From assembly GCA_016196035.1 (NCBI GenBank), contig JACPYM010000083.1, positions 1 through 44,075 on the forward strand: a stretch of DNA of 44,075 nucleotides. The letters are read 5' to 3'. The DNA comes from Acidobacteriota bacterium. Its GTDB lineage: Bacteria > Acidobacteriota > Blastocatellia > RBC074. The notes under the pieces were generated by a model. That model ran no database searches, had not been told where the DNA came from, and saw only the letters and a program-made list of their open reading frames with translations. Positions 8,310 through 16,230 of the stretch are shown piece after piece (the first letter of the stretch is position 1; every line of letters starts with the position of its first letter). The translations under genes and the position numbers were made by a program.

Positions 8310-8891
8310 CTATTTCTTTTTCAACATGCTGCACGCGTCAAAGGCTTGCGTCGGATTGACCGCCGTGTTGCCTTCTTCGATAAACGAAAGTTTGCCTTCT
8401 TTATCCACGACGAAGGTCGCGCGTGAGCCGTAACCGGTCGCTTCGTTGAAGACGCCGTAATCTTTGACGGTTTTGCGCGAGACGAAATCGCTCAGGATCG
8501 GGAAGGAAAGGCCTTTGGTTTCGGGCGCGAGTTCTTCTGACCAATGTTTAAGCGCGGGCACGCTGTCCACGCTGAGGCCGAAAATCTGGGTGTCGGTGTC
8601 TGCGAATTTGGCGAGATCAGCCTGATACGCCTTCATTTCGCGCGTTCAGCCACCGGTGAAGGCCAGTACGAAAACGGCCAGCACGACATTTTTCTTGCCC
8701 CGGAAATCGCTCAGTTTGTAGGTCTTGCCATCCGTGCCCGGCAAGTTGAAATCGGGTGCGACATCGCCAACTTTCAAATTGGTTTTGATCGCGGGCGGCC
8801 TGGGCGCTTGGGCGGCTGGTGCGGGTTGTTGCGCCAGCGCGCCCACACACAAGCTCAGCAACAGGGCCAGACCCAGCATTGGTTTTAGCAT
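8310..8891 (-). CDS. Exported selenocysteine-containing peroxiredoxin (AhpC/TSA family)
   Basis: 193 residues if the TGA at 8646-8648 is read as selenocysteine. Residues 1-21 are a signal peptide ending ALA-Q; then [27 protein letters not shown]-type AhpC/TSA sequence begins. The frame continues without a shift through FTGG-Sec82-TREM, and Sec82 falls on the peroxidatic position of the family motif PxxxTxxC. After it come [21 protein letters not shown], the conserved Arg in [12 protein letters not shown] and a C-terminal ACS with Cys187 as possible resolving residue. The conserved Pro of the motif is Val75. A SECIS-like hairpin follows the TGA at 8631-8610. Expected role: thiol- or thioredoxin-dependent peroxide reduction outside the cytoplasm. 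Alternative: a Cys-to-stop mutation; unlikely given the second such gene at 12809. A naive annotation would give two fragments. Confidence 0.87.
8610..8631 (-). promoter_or_regulatory. Putative bacterial SECIS element of the peroxiredoxin
   Basis: Minus-strand RNA GGCG-U-AUCA-GGC-UGAU-CU-CGCC folds with a GGCG/CGCC lower stem, a small internal bulge with an unpaired U, an AUCA/UGAU upper stem and a GGC apical loop. The loop begins 24 nucleotides after the UGA. The established bSECIS model asks for a short stem-loop with G among the first two loop bases, about 16-37 nucleotides from the UGA; this fits. The folding is by eye. Confidence 0.7.
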
Positions 8892-9067
8892 TTGCGGTTC
8901 TCCTTCGTTTGGTTAAAGGGTTGGTCGGTTAATCGGATTGCGGAAACGCGGCCATTAGACAGCAAGGTACGCGGCGATGCAATCGGCGGTTACAACGCTT
9001 TCCCAAAAGACGAAGCGCCGGCAACCCTCACGGCTCACCGGCGCACACTAACCAGGTTGTTTTGAAT

Positions 9068-9529
9068 TTAGCCACGCAAGAGCGGCAATTCGTAAATCCC
9101 TGCCAGCCGGTTCAGATCGGCGCGCAACAGCCGCCATTGCTGTTCGACGCGCGGGTTGAAGCGGCCCGCCCGCATGAGCGCATTGATCTCGTCGGATTGG
9201 CGCATGACGCGCTCGACCTCGCGGCGCACTTCGCGGAAGGTGTCGCGCCGGTCGAATTCGCGGCGCAATTCATCCAACGCGGTCTCGAATTGCGCGACTT
9301 GGGTATTGATGCGCATTTCACGCCGGGTGTCATCCAAACGGCTATGATTGAGATTGTTGTCTACGGATTTGCGAAAGGCATCGCTGCGTTCTTCGACGCG
9401 CACGATGATGCGGTTGACGTCCGCCTTTGAATAAAATTTGCCGCGATAGCGGCCTTGCGCTTGGGCGGGGATAAAACTCAAGCCACAGATGACTAACAAG
9501 GTAAAAATCGTCGCTGCGAATTTCTGCAT
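9068..9529 (-). CDS. Small secreted protein of unknown function
   Basis: 153 residues from the ATG at 9529, chosen because GGAGGA lies just upstream and because this start gives a clean signal peptide (FAATIFTLLVICGLSFIPAQAQ). The mature part is highly charged, Arg-rich and probably all-helical (VEERSDAFRKSVDNNLNHSRLD, EFDRRDTFREVRREVERVM). No catalytic motif or known family is recognised. It lies between the exported peroxiredoxin and the divergent GMC oxidoreductase, with its own promoter region likely at 9530-9757. Confidence 0.75.
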   Translation of the reverse strand: MQKFAATIFTLLVICGLSFIPAQAQGRYRGKFYSKADVNRIIVRVEERSDAFRKSVDNNLNHSRLDDTRREMRINTQVAQFETALDELRREFDRRDTFREVRREVERVMRQSDEINALMRAGRFNPRVEQQWRLLRADLNRLAGIYELPLLRG

Positions 9530-9757
9530 AATTCCTCCTTCAAGCAACGGCTAACGCCAATTTACGGACGGCGCCGCCAGCACAGCCTGACCGGGGGGTG
9601 CGGCAGGCTTGGTTCGCAGCATTGGAGCGCGCAGGCCAGGGCTTGGCCGAAAAATAATCAGCTAGACACCCGCGCACGATGCAGCAATGGACAAGCATCT
9701 GGCGACGGTTGACAATGCGCGGCACCAATCCATTCAACCCATTCAATGAGGAACACC

Positions 9758-11320
9758 ATGTTCGATTACATCATCATTGGCGCAGGCGCCGCCGGTTGCG
9801 TGCTGGCAAACCGGTTGACCGCCGATCCCGCAGTCAAAGTCTTGCTGCTCGAAGCCGGTGGCCTCGACAAAAAGCAAGAGATCAAAATCCCGGCGGCCTT
9901 CAACAAGCTGTTCAAGACCGAATGCGATTGGGCCTATCAGACCGAACCGCAGGCGCAATTGCACAACCGCCGCGTCTTCTGGCCGCGCGGCAAAGTGCTG
10001 GGCGGTTCGAGTTCGATCAATGCGATGGTTTATAGCCGCGCCAACGCGCACGATCACGACCGCTGGGCCGAGATCGGCGTCAACGGCTGGAGTTATGCCG
10101 ACCTCCTGCCTTACTACAAAAAGTCCGAGCACAACGAACGCCTGAACGACCAATATCACGGCCAGGGCGGCCCTTGGCATATCGCCGATCAGCGCTGCGT
10201 CAATCCGCTGACGCAAACTTTTGTCGAAGCTGCCAAAGCGGCTGGCATTCAACCCAATCCCGATTTCAACGGCGCAGTGCAAGAGGGCGCAGGCGTCTTT
10301 CAAGTCAATCAAAAAGGCGGCCAACGCCACAGTGCCGCCGCCGCCTTTCTGAAACCCGTGCTCGCGCGCCCCAACCTGACCGTGCGCACCGGCGCACACA
10401 CCACGCGCATTTTGTTTGATGGCCCGCGCGCCGTGGGCGTCGAATTCGTCGTCGCGCAACGCCCAGAAACAGTGCGCGCCGAACGCGAAATCCTGCTCAG
10501 CGGCGGCACGATCAATTCGCCGCAACTGCTGCTGCTTTCCGGCCTCGGCCCGGCGGAGCATTTGCGCGCCCACGACATTCCCGTCATCGCCGACCTGCCC
10601 GGCGTCGGCCAGAACCTGCAAGACCACGCGCTGATCGGCGTCGAGTTTGAATGCAACCAGCCGCTCTCGTTGTACAAAGCCGACAACTTCAAAAACATTC
10701 TGAACTATCTGGTCTTCAAAAAAGGCCCACTGACCTCGAACGTGTGCGAGGCCGCCGCCTTCATCAAAACCAAACCGGGGCTGCCCGCGCCCGATTTGGA
10801 ACTGGCCTTTGCGCCGACGTTTTATATGGACAACGGTTTCGCCAACCCCGACCTGCACGGCTTCGCCATCGGCGTGGCCTTGCAACATCCCGAAAGTCGG
10901 GGCGAAATCCGGCTGCGTTCAAATGATCCCTTTGCCGCGCCGGTGATTCAGCCCAATTACTTTACCGCAGAAGCCGACCTCGCCACCGTCGTCGAGGGCA
11001 TCAAGGTCAGCCGCGAGATTTTGCATTCCAATACGTTCGGCACATTCCGTGGCAAAGAATGGTGGCCCGGCCCCGCAGCCCGTACCGACGAAGATTTCGC
11101 TGAACATATTCGCCGCACCTCCGAAACGATCTATCACCCGGTCGGCACTTGCCGGATCGGCACTGATGATCTGGCAGTGGTGGATGAAGGATTGCGGGTG
11201 CGTGGCATAGACGGTTTGCGCGTGGTGGATGCGTCGGTGATTCCGTTTCAAACGACAGGTCATACACAAGCGCCGGTCGTGGCCCTGGCCGAGAAAGCGG
11301 CAGACCTGTTGCGCGGATAG
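9758..11320 (+). CDS. GMC family FAD-dependent oxidoreductase (choline dehydrogenase-like)
   Basis: 520 residues from ATG 9758; GAGGAACACC upstream is a ribosome-binding site for this ATG, while the in-frame ATG at 9746 has none. FAD-binding GAGAAGCVLANRL is at the N-terminus, GMC signature 1 as GGSSSINAMVYSR, and signature 2 as SGGTINSPQLLLLSGLGP. The C-terminal YHPVGTCRIG carries the catalytic His, with GHTQAPVVALAEKAA closing the FAD domain. The family oxidises primary alcohols (choline, other alcohols, some sugars). No betaine pathway gene is nearby, so the substrate is left open. No signal peptide. Confidence 0.92.
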   Translation: MFDYIIIGAGAAGCVLANRLTADPAVKVLLLEAGGLDKKQEIKIPAAFNKLFKTECDWAYQTEPQAQLHNRRVFWPRGKVLGGSSSINAMVYSRANAHDHDRWAEIGVNGWSYADLLPYYKKSEHNERLNDQYHGQGGPWHIADQRCVNPLTQTFVEAAKAAGIQPNPDFNGAVQEGAGVFQVNQKGGQRHSAAAAFLKPVLARPNLTVRTGAHTTRILFDGPRAVGVEFVVAQRPETVRAEREILLSGGTINSPQLLLLSGLGPAEHLRAHDIPVIADLPGVGQNLQDHALIGVEFECNQPLSLYKADNFKNILNYLVFKKGPLTSNVCEAAAFIKTKPGLPAPDLELAFAPTFYMDNGFANPDLHGFAIGVALQHPESRGEIRLRSNDPFAAPVIQPNYFTAEADLATVVEGIKVSREILHSNTFGTFRGKEWWPGPAARTDEDFAEHIRRTSETIYHPVGTCRIGTDDLAVVDEGLRVRGIDGLRVVDASVIPFQTTGHTQAPVVALAEKAADLLRG

Positions 11321-11508
11321 GCATTTGATGGACCTTGGCAGGCCATTGACACAGAGCCACAAAGAAAAGGCTTGGCCTATCCGAAAACATCTCAGTGTCT
11401 CTGTGTCTCTGTGGCAAAGTTTCCAGCTTTTGCGTAAGTCCTAATTTGCTTTTTTACGGGGCAGCAGAAACAATCCATCCATCAAGCAACATTCAGGAAT
11501 CAACGCTT

Positions 11509-12750
11509 ATGGCCGGAACCATGCTCACATTCGCCGACCGCAATCACCTATCAGCCGCCGCCGCATTGCTGCGCCATGAACGCATCCGCCAGGCCTGCGA
11601 GTTCATCCACACACAGCAGCGCCACCTGACCGACGAACTCATCCACATTTGCGAAATCCCCGCGCCGCCGTTTCAGGAACAAGCGCGCGGACGCTACCTT
11701 GCGCAGCGCTTCAGCGAATTGGGATTGCACAATGTGCACACCGATGCCGAAGGCAATGTCATCGGCTTTTATCCCAGTGAAAGCGAGCAGCCTTTGCTGG
11801 TCGTCTCGGCGCACCTCGACACCGTCTTCCCGGCAGGCACCGATGTCACGGTCAAACGCAGCGGTTCGCGGCTGTGCGCGCCGGGCATTGCCGACGATTG
11901 CGCGGGGCTGGCGGCGCTCATCGGTTTGATTGAAGCGCTGAAGGCCGCGCAGCTTCGTCCGCGCGGCGGCCTCGCCTTTGTCGCGACAGTGGGCGAAGAG
12001 GGTGAAGGCGATTTGCGCGGCGTGCGCTATCTGTTCAGCGCGGGCAAGCTGGCGGGGCGGGTGGCTGGCTTTATCTCTTTTGACGGCACGGCCATCGAAT
12101 TCATCACGCATCAGGCGCTGGGGTCGAAACGCTTTCGCATCACCTTCGCCGGGCCGGGCGGGCACAGTTGGGGAGACTTTGGCGTCGTCAATCCGGTGCA
12201 CGCGCTGGGCCGCGTCATCGCCAAGCTGGCCGATTACCGCGCGCCTACGGAACCGCGCACGACTTACAACTGCGGGCGCATCGAAGGCGGCGAATCGGTC
12301 AATGTGATTCCCGAATGGGCGCGGCTGGATGTGGATTTGCGCTCGGCGTCAGAATTGGAGTTGGGCCGCCTGGAAGATTTCCTGTTGCGCGCGGTGCAAC
12401 AGGCGGCGGAAACGGAAAACAATTTGCGTGCGGCGGCGGGCAAGACGCTATCGGTAGAGGTGCAAATGATCGGCCACCGGCCTTCCGGGGAAACGCCCAA
12501 AAATGCGCCGCTGGTGCAATGCGCCATCGAGGCTTCGCAAGCCTTGGGCATCCGGCCACTACTCAATCGCGCTTCGACCGACGCCAACATCCCGATCAGC
12601 CTTGGCATTCCCGCCATCACGCTGGGCGCGGGCGGCGTGTCGGCGGATTCGCACCGGCTGACGGAATGGTATGACCCGATTGGCCGAGAGTTGGGTTACA
12701 AACGGGCGCTGTTGTTGATCTTGGGGATGACCGGGATAGCCCCCTCGTAA
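11509..12750 (+). CDS. M20 family zinc metallopeptidase
   Basis: 413 residues from ATG 11509 ([12 protein letters not shown]), with AGGAA upstream; ATG 11521 is an alternative. The co-catalytic zinc residues of M20 peptidases are visible: HLDTVFPAG (His and Asp), [10 protein letters not shown] (bridging Asp) and [10 protein letters not shown] (the Glu pair). The dimerisation domain begins near [13 protein letters not shown]. The C-terminal block [22 protein letters not shown] is typical of the M20/peptidase T-like branch. Expected role: cytoplasmic hydrolysis of short peptides or N-acyl amino acids. Its TAA stop sits inside the left arm of an inverted repeat, so the gene ends at a bidirectional hairpin facing the DsbA-like gene. 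Confidence 0.9.
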   Translation: MAGTMLTFADRNHLSAAAALLRHERIRQACEFIHTQQRHLTDELIHICEIPAPPFQEQARGRYLAQRFSELGLHNVHTDAEGNVIGFYPSESEQPLLVVSAHLDTVFPAGTDVTVKRSGSRLCAPGIADDCAGLAALIGLIEALKAAQLRPRGGLAFVATVGEEGEGDLRGVRYLFSAGKLAGRVAGFISFDGTAIEFITHQALGSKRFRITFAGPGGHSWGDFGVVNPVHALGRVIAKLADYRAPTEPRTTYNCGRIEGGESVNVIPEWARLDVDLRSASELELGRLEDFLLRAVQQAAETENNLRAAAGKTLSVEVQMIGHRPSGETPKNAPLVQCAIEASQALGIRPLLNRASTDANIPISLGIPAITLGAGGVSADSHRLTEWYDPIGRELGYKRALLLILGMTGIAPS

Positions 12751-12802
12751 TCGCGAATTTATTCGTTACGGACTGGCGCGAATAAATTCGCGACCACGAG
12801 GG
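12742..12802. terminator. Bidirectional hairpin between convergent genes (GCGAATTTATTCG family)
   Basis: CCCTCGT-aa-TCGCGAATTTATTCG at 12742-12765 pairs with CGAATAAATTCGCGA-cc-ACGAGGG at 12779-12802, with only the two central aa/cc positions unpaired. It separates the convergent M20 peptidase (+) and DsbA-like gene (-). There is no long T-run, so termination is inferred from its position. Related arms occur at 8133-8172 and 36522-36566. Confidence 0.65.
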
Positions 12803-12808
12803 AGACCG

Positions 12809-13453
12809 TCATTTCCGTTGAATCGTAATCGGCACAAAAGGCGCTGGCTGCGTCACCGCCACCGGCTCCCCGTTGCGAACCGCTTCAAGCGCGCGTAACA
12901 AAGTCGCCTCTTCCTGCACGCCAAACAATACCTGTCCGCCCAGCACAAACGCAGGGACGCCGCGCACGCCGTAAGTTTCCGCAATCAACAAATCCTCGTC
13001 CACTTCCTCGGCGTGCCGTTGCGCGCGCAAGGCCGCACCCAAATCCGCCGCATCCATGCCCAAACGCCAGGCCAGTTGTTGCAGCGTTTCAATCGCGCCA
13101 ATGTCCAGGTCTTCGACAAAATGAGCACGCAGAATCGCGGCGTGGAATGCGGCAAAGCGGCCTTGTGCGCGCGCCCAGGCGGCGGCTTCATGTGCGTAAC
13201 GGGTGGGCGGCAGGCGCGAGGGTTGCCGCATCTCAACGCCCAGCGCCGCTGCGCTGGGCAGCACGGTATCGCGCCAGCCCTGGTTCATGGCCTCACCGCG
13301 CGGTTCCATACGGGGCGGGCCTGCCTGGCGCAATTGATAGGCGCGCCAGACGACTTCAGCGCCAGTCTTGGCGGCAGCCTGGTTGAGGGCGACCTGCCCC
13401 AGCAAACAAAAGGGTCAGGTGTAATCGGAAAAAACCTGAATGACGATGGACAT
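12809..13453 (-). CDS. Selenocysteine-containing DsbA/FrnE-like oxidoreductase
   Basis: 214 residues if TGA at 13415-13417 is read as selenocysteine. From ATG 13453 the frame gives MSIVIQVFSDYT-Sec13-PFCLLGQVALNQ, so the active site is U-P-F-C where DsbA-like proteins have CxxC. The rest is an FrnE-type thioredoxin fold with a helical insert and a cis-Pro loop (YGVRGVPAFVLGG). No signal peptide, so it is probably cytoplasmic like other FrnE proteins. A hairpin with an AGGUC loop follows the UGA at 13399-13387. The start lies six bases after the stop of the VWA gene, so the two are probably co-transcribed. Without Sec decoding only an ORF beginning at TTG 13405, lacking the first strand and active site, would be seen. 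Confidence 0.88.
13387..13399 (-). promoter_or_regulatory. Putative bacterial SECIS element of the DsbA-like gene
   Basis: Minus-strand RNA GGGC-AGGUC-GCCC: a four-base-pair GC stem, extendable by a G.U pair, with a five-base loop that starts 20 nucleotides after the UGA. As remembered, the E. coli fdhF SECIS loop is AGGUCU about 17 bases after its UGA, so loop sequence and distance are both very similar. The fold was judged by eye. Confidence 0.75.
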
Positions 13454-13459
13454 GAATGC

Positions 13460-14518
13460 TTAGCCTTTGGGTGCGTAATACCCGGCGCGGGCGCGCGCGC
13501 TGAAGCCGGGCTTTTTGATTTTGACTGCGAGTTTGCGGAAGCCGCCGTCGCGCGCTTCGTTGCTGGAATAGAAACCGAGAATGTATTGCGTGCGCAATTC
13601 ATCGGCCAGTTTGGCAAAGGCCGCGTCCAGTTCTTTCAGCGCGTGATCGGAATTGTCGTCGGGCGCGGCGTCGTCGTTGTCGGCCAGTTTGGGGTGATAA
13701 ACCTCGCCGCCCGTCTCTTTGGTCAAGGCGGCCAGCGCGCGTTCGGCGGCCAGATCGCGCAGGTTTTGCGAATTCCACAGACCGCCGGTGTAAATGGCAT
13801 AGATCACGCCATCCACGCCCTGCGTCTGTTGCAAGGCGAGTTTCAGCGTCTTGGCGCTGGTCGTGTCGCCGCCGTCGGTGATGAGCACGATGATGCGGCG
13901 GCCCCGCGCGGGTTTCAGGTAATCGGCGGCCAGATAGATGCCGTCATACAGCGAGGTCGCGCCCCCGGCTTTGAGTTGTTTGGTGGCGTTGGTGAGCAGC
14001 GGCACGCGGTTGGTGAATTCCTGCTGCAAGACGACATCGGTGGCAACGGAAAAGAGCGCGGCCTGATCCTGTGGGCGAATCAGGCGCTCGAAAAATTTGG
14101 CGGCGGCTTTCTTTTCAAAGGCCAAGCGCGGCGCCACGCTCAGGCTGGTGTCAAAGAGCATCACCAGACGCAATGGCGCTTCGCTCTCGCGCGTAAAGAT
14201 CGTCAGTTCCTGCGCGGCGCCGTCTTCCAGCACTTCAAAATCTTCGCGCTGCAAATCGCTGGCTTTGCCGCCCGCCGGAGCAATGATATTCGTGACGACG
14301 GTGACCAGATCGGTGTTGATGCGGATGGCTTCTTCTTTTTGCTCGGGCGCGGTTACCGGCGGTTTGGGCAGGGGTGGCAAGGGGACGGGTTTGACCGGGC
14401 GCTTCTCGTCTTGTTTGTTGCGGCCGCTCTGAGCATGCGAATGAAGCAGCGGCACGCACAACAGCACGCTCAGCAAACAACCCAACATTGCACTTGCCAA
14501 CCTGTTTGGCTTCGTCAT
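13460..14518 (-). CDS. Secreted VWA-domain protein, acidobacterial VWFA-related type
   Basis: 352 residues with an N-terminal signal peptide (SAMLGCLLSVLLCVPLLHSHAQ), then a Pro/Lys-rich linker and a short N-terminal domain (IRINTDLVTVVTNII, EDFEVLEDGAAQELTIF) typical of the VWFA-related family frequent in Acidobacteria. The MIDAS residues are intact: DTSLS, Thr in GGATSLYDG and Asp in LITDGGDT. Such proteins bind a metal and a protein partner; the partner is unknown. The mature part has no cysteine, so it is not an evident substrate of the downstream DsbA-like protein. The C-terminus FRKLAVKIKKPGFSARARAGYYAPKG is the usual family ending. Confidence 0.9.
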   Translation of the reverse strand: MTKPNRLASAMLGCLLSVLLCVPLLHSHAQSGRNKQDEKRPVKPVPLPPLPKPPVTAPEQKEEAIRINTDLVTVVTNIIAPAGGKASDLQREDFEVLEDGAAQELTIFTRESEAPLRLVMLFDTSLSVAPRLAFEKKAAAKFFERLIRPQDQAALFSVATDVVLQQEFTNRVPLLTNATKQLKAGGATSLYDGIYLAADYLKPARGRRIIVLITDGGDTTSAKTLKLALQQTQGVDGVIYAIYTGGLWNSQNLRDLAAERALAALTKETGGEVYHPKLADNDDAAPDDNSDHALKELDAAFAKLADELRTQYILGFYSSNEARDGGFRKLAVKIKKPGFSARARAGYYAPKG

Positions 14519-14590
14519 CTATGTTCTTTCGCTGAAAAATAAGCCTGAGGTTTAACCTCCAAGCTGTTCGTTGCGGCCACAGGTTAAAGG

Positions 14591-14832
14591 CCAATGAGGT
14601 TAAGCTTAGGGTTTTCCGCCCAAAGCCCTGAAAGGGCAGAGTTTAGTAGCCCAGGGCAACGCCCTGGGTCAACCAAACACCGTATGGTACCAAGCCCTGA
14701 AAGGGCGGAATAAACACACGCAATTTCGCCCTTTCAGGGCTTAATAATCATTGCGCGCCGGGTCCAGGGGCGTTGCCTCTGGCTATTCAATATCGCCCTT
14801 TCAGGGCTTCAGGTTTAACTTAACCTCATTGG
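14591..14832. repeat. Composite palindromic element with CCAATGAGGTTAAG ends
   Basis: The ends CCAATGAGGTTAAG (14591-14604) and its inverted copy CTTAACCTCATTGG (14819-14832) bound 242 bp that hold three GCCCTGAAAGGGC or GCCCTTTCAGGGC palindromes and an inverted pair AGCCCAGGGCAACGCCCTGGG. The inner units match those at 1-146. No ORF is present. It resembles a non-autonomous palindrome cluster between the VWA gene and trmFO, and it fills most of the 350-base gap 14519-14868. Confidence 0.65.
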
Positions 14833-14868
14833 ACTGAAGTCAGAACTCCATGCCATTCGCCTTCACGC

Positions 14869-16230
14869 TCAAACACTCTTGGCTAGCTCTTTTACTTCGC
14901 CGATGTCGCGCAACCACGCGGTAAACGCCTGCAAGCCGCGTTCGACCTGGATACGATGGCGCTCGGCTTTGCGTTTGAGTTTTCGGCGCGCGACATCTTC
15001 CAGCGGCGGCAACAACGCAAAGGTCGTGTTGGCCGGTTGGAAATTATCAGCATCGGCGTTGGCCAGATAAAACGTCAGCGAACCCAGCGCCGATTCGCGC
15101 GGCGGCGCGGCGGGTTCCTGTCCCAACGCCAAGCGCGCGGCATTCATGCCGGCCAACATGCCAGTCGCCATCGCCTCGGTGTAACCCTCGATGCCGGAAA
15201 TCTGTCCGGCAAACAGAACGCGCGGATGGGCGCGCATTTGCAAGGTTTGCCGCAACAATCTTGGCGAACAGATGTAAGTATTGCGGTGCATCTGGCCGAA
15301 GCGGATGAACTCGGCGTTTTCCAGCCCCGGAATCAGTTGCAGCACGCGCCGTTGCTCGCCCCATTTCAAATGACACTGGAACCCGACCATGTTGTAGGCC
15401 TCGGCCAGCAGATTTTCCATGCGCAACTGCACACAGGCATACGGCACTTGCCCGGTGCGCGGATCAACCAGCCCGACCGGCTTCATCGGCCCGTAACGCA
15501 GCGTCTCGATGCCGCGCCGCGCCGTCTCTTCGATAGGCAAACAGCCTTGAAAGTATTTGGCCTCTTCCTCCATGCCCTCGTGCGGCATGACTTTTTCGGC
15601 GGCGATCAACTCGTGGTAAAAGCGTTCGTACTGCTCTTTGTCGAGCGGGCAATTGACATAATCGTCGCCGCCGCGCCCGTAACGCGCGGCTTTGAAGACG
15701 ATGTCGTAATTGATCGAGTCGGCCTCAACAATCGGCGAGATGGCGTCGAAGAAATACAGGTCGCGCTCACCCGTCAGCTTGCCAATCGCCGCGACCAGCG
15801 CGGGCGAAGCGAGCGGCCCGGCAGCGATGACAGTGATTTCGTCCGGGTTGATCGTGCTCACTTCCTCGCGATGGATTTCGATGTTGGGGTGCTGGTGCAG
15901 CGTTTCGGTGATGAGCGGCGAGAATTGCGCGCGGTCAACAGCCAACGCCCCGCCCGCCGGTACGGCGACTTGTCGCGCGATGCGCAAGAGCAGCGAATTG
16001 CCCGCCTCCATTTCATTTTTCAGCAGCCGCGGCGCGCTGGCGGGTTCGTCGGTTTTCAACGAATTGCTGCACACCAGTTCGGCGAAATGGCTGGTGCGAT
16101 GCGCACCCGTCGCGCGTTGCGGACGCATTTCAAACAAGCGCACTTGGCAACCGCGCTCCGCCGCCTGCCAGGCGGCTTCGGAACCGGCGAGTCCGGCGCC
16201 GATGATGTTTACGAGTTTCTCGTCAGCCAT
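14869..16230 (-). CDS. trmFO: Methylenetetrahydrofolate-tRNA (uracil-5-)-methyltransferase
   Basis: 453 residues, full length for TrmFO. FAD-binding IIGAGLAGSEAAWQAAERG is at the N-terminus, followed by FEMRPQRATGAHRTSHFAEL and CSNSLKTDEPASAPRLLKNE, both strongly conserved in this family. Later blocks KPVGLVDPRTGQVPYACVQL and MVGFQCHLKWGEQRRVL and the FAGQISGIEGYTEA segment are diagnostic. The enzyme makes ribothymidine 54 in the T loop of tRNA with methylene-THF and FAD. The gene stands alone on the minus strand; no close operon partner is evident. Confidence 0.97.
   Translation of the reverse strand: MADEKLVNIIGAGLAGSEAAWQAAERGCQVRLFEMRPQRATGAHRTSHFAELVCSNSLKTDEPASAPRLLKNEMEAGNSLLLRIARQVAVPAGGALAVDRAQFSPLITETLHQHPNIEIHREEVSTINPDEITVIAAGPLASPALVAAIGKLTGERDLYFFDAISPIVEADSINYDIVFKAARYGRGGDDYVNCPLDKEQYERFYHELIAAEKVMPHEGMEEEAKYFQGCLPIEETARRGIETLRYGPMKPVGLVDPRTGQVPYACVQLRMENLLAEAYNMVGFQCHLKWGEQRRVLQLIPGLENAEFIRFGQMHRNTYICSPRLLRQTLQMRAHPRVLFAGQISGIEGYTEAMATGMLAGMNAARLALGQEPAAPPRESALGSLTFYLANADADNFQPANTTFALLPPLEDVARRKLKRKAERHRIQVERGLQAFTAWLRDIGEVKELAKSV

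Noticed and set aside
8310-8891. Peroxiredoxin as a frameshifted or stop-mutated pseudogene
   Set aside because: No frame change is needed, the single TGA is exactly at the catalytic residue, both sides are conserved, a SECIS-like hairpin follows, and a second gene shows the same pattern.
9743-10888. 381-codon minus-strand ORF inside the GMC oxidoreductase
   Set aside because: Antisense shadow of a gene with both GMC signatures and the FAD motif.
11350-11420. CACAGAG-rich stretch as a terminator or regulatory repeat
   Set aside because: The two halves pair only partly; it is a low-complexity repeat without a clear stem.
12809-13405. DsbA-like gene starting at TTG 13405
   Set aside because: That start removes the first beta strand and the whole active site; the upstream in-frame ATG at 13453 restores both when TGA is read as Sec.
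14591-14832. CRISPR array
   Set aside because: The repeated GCCCTGAAAGGGC units are short palindromes at irregular distances and in both orientations, without equal-length spacers or cas genes.
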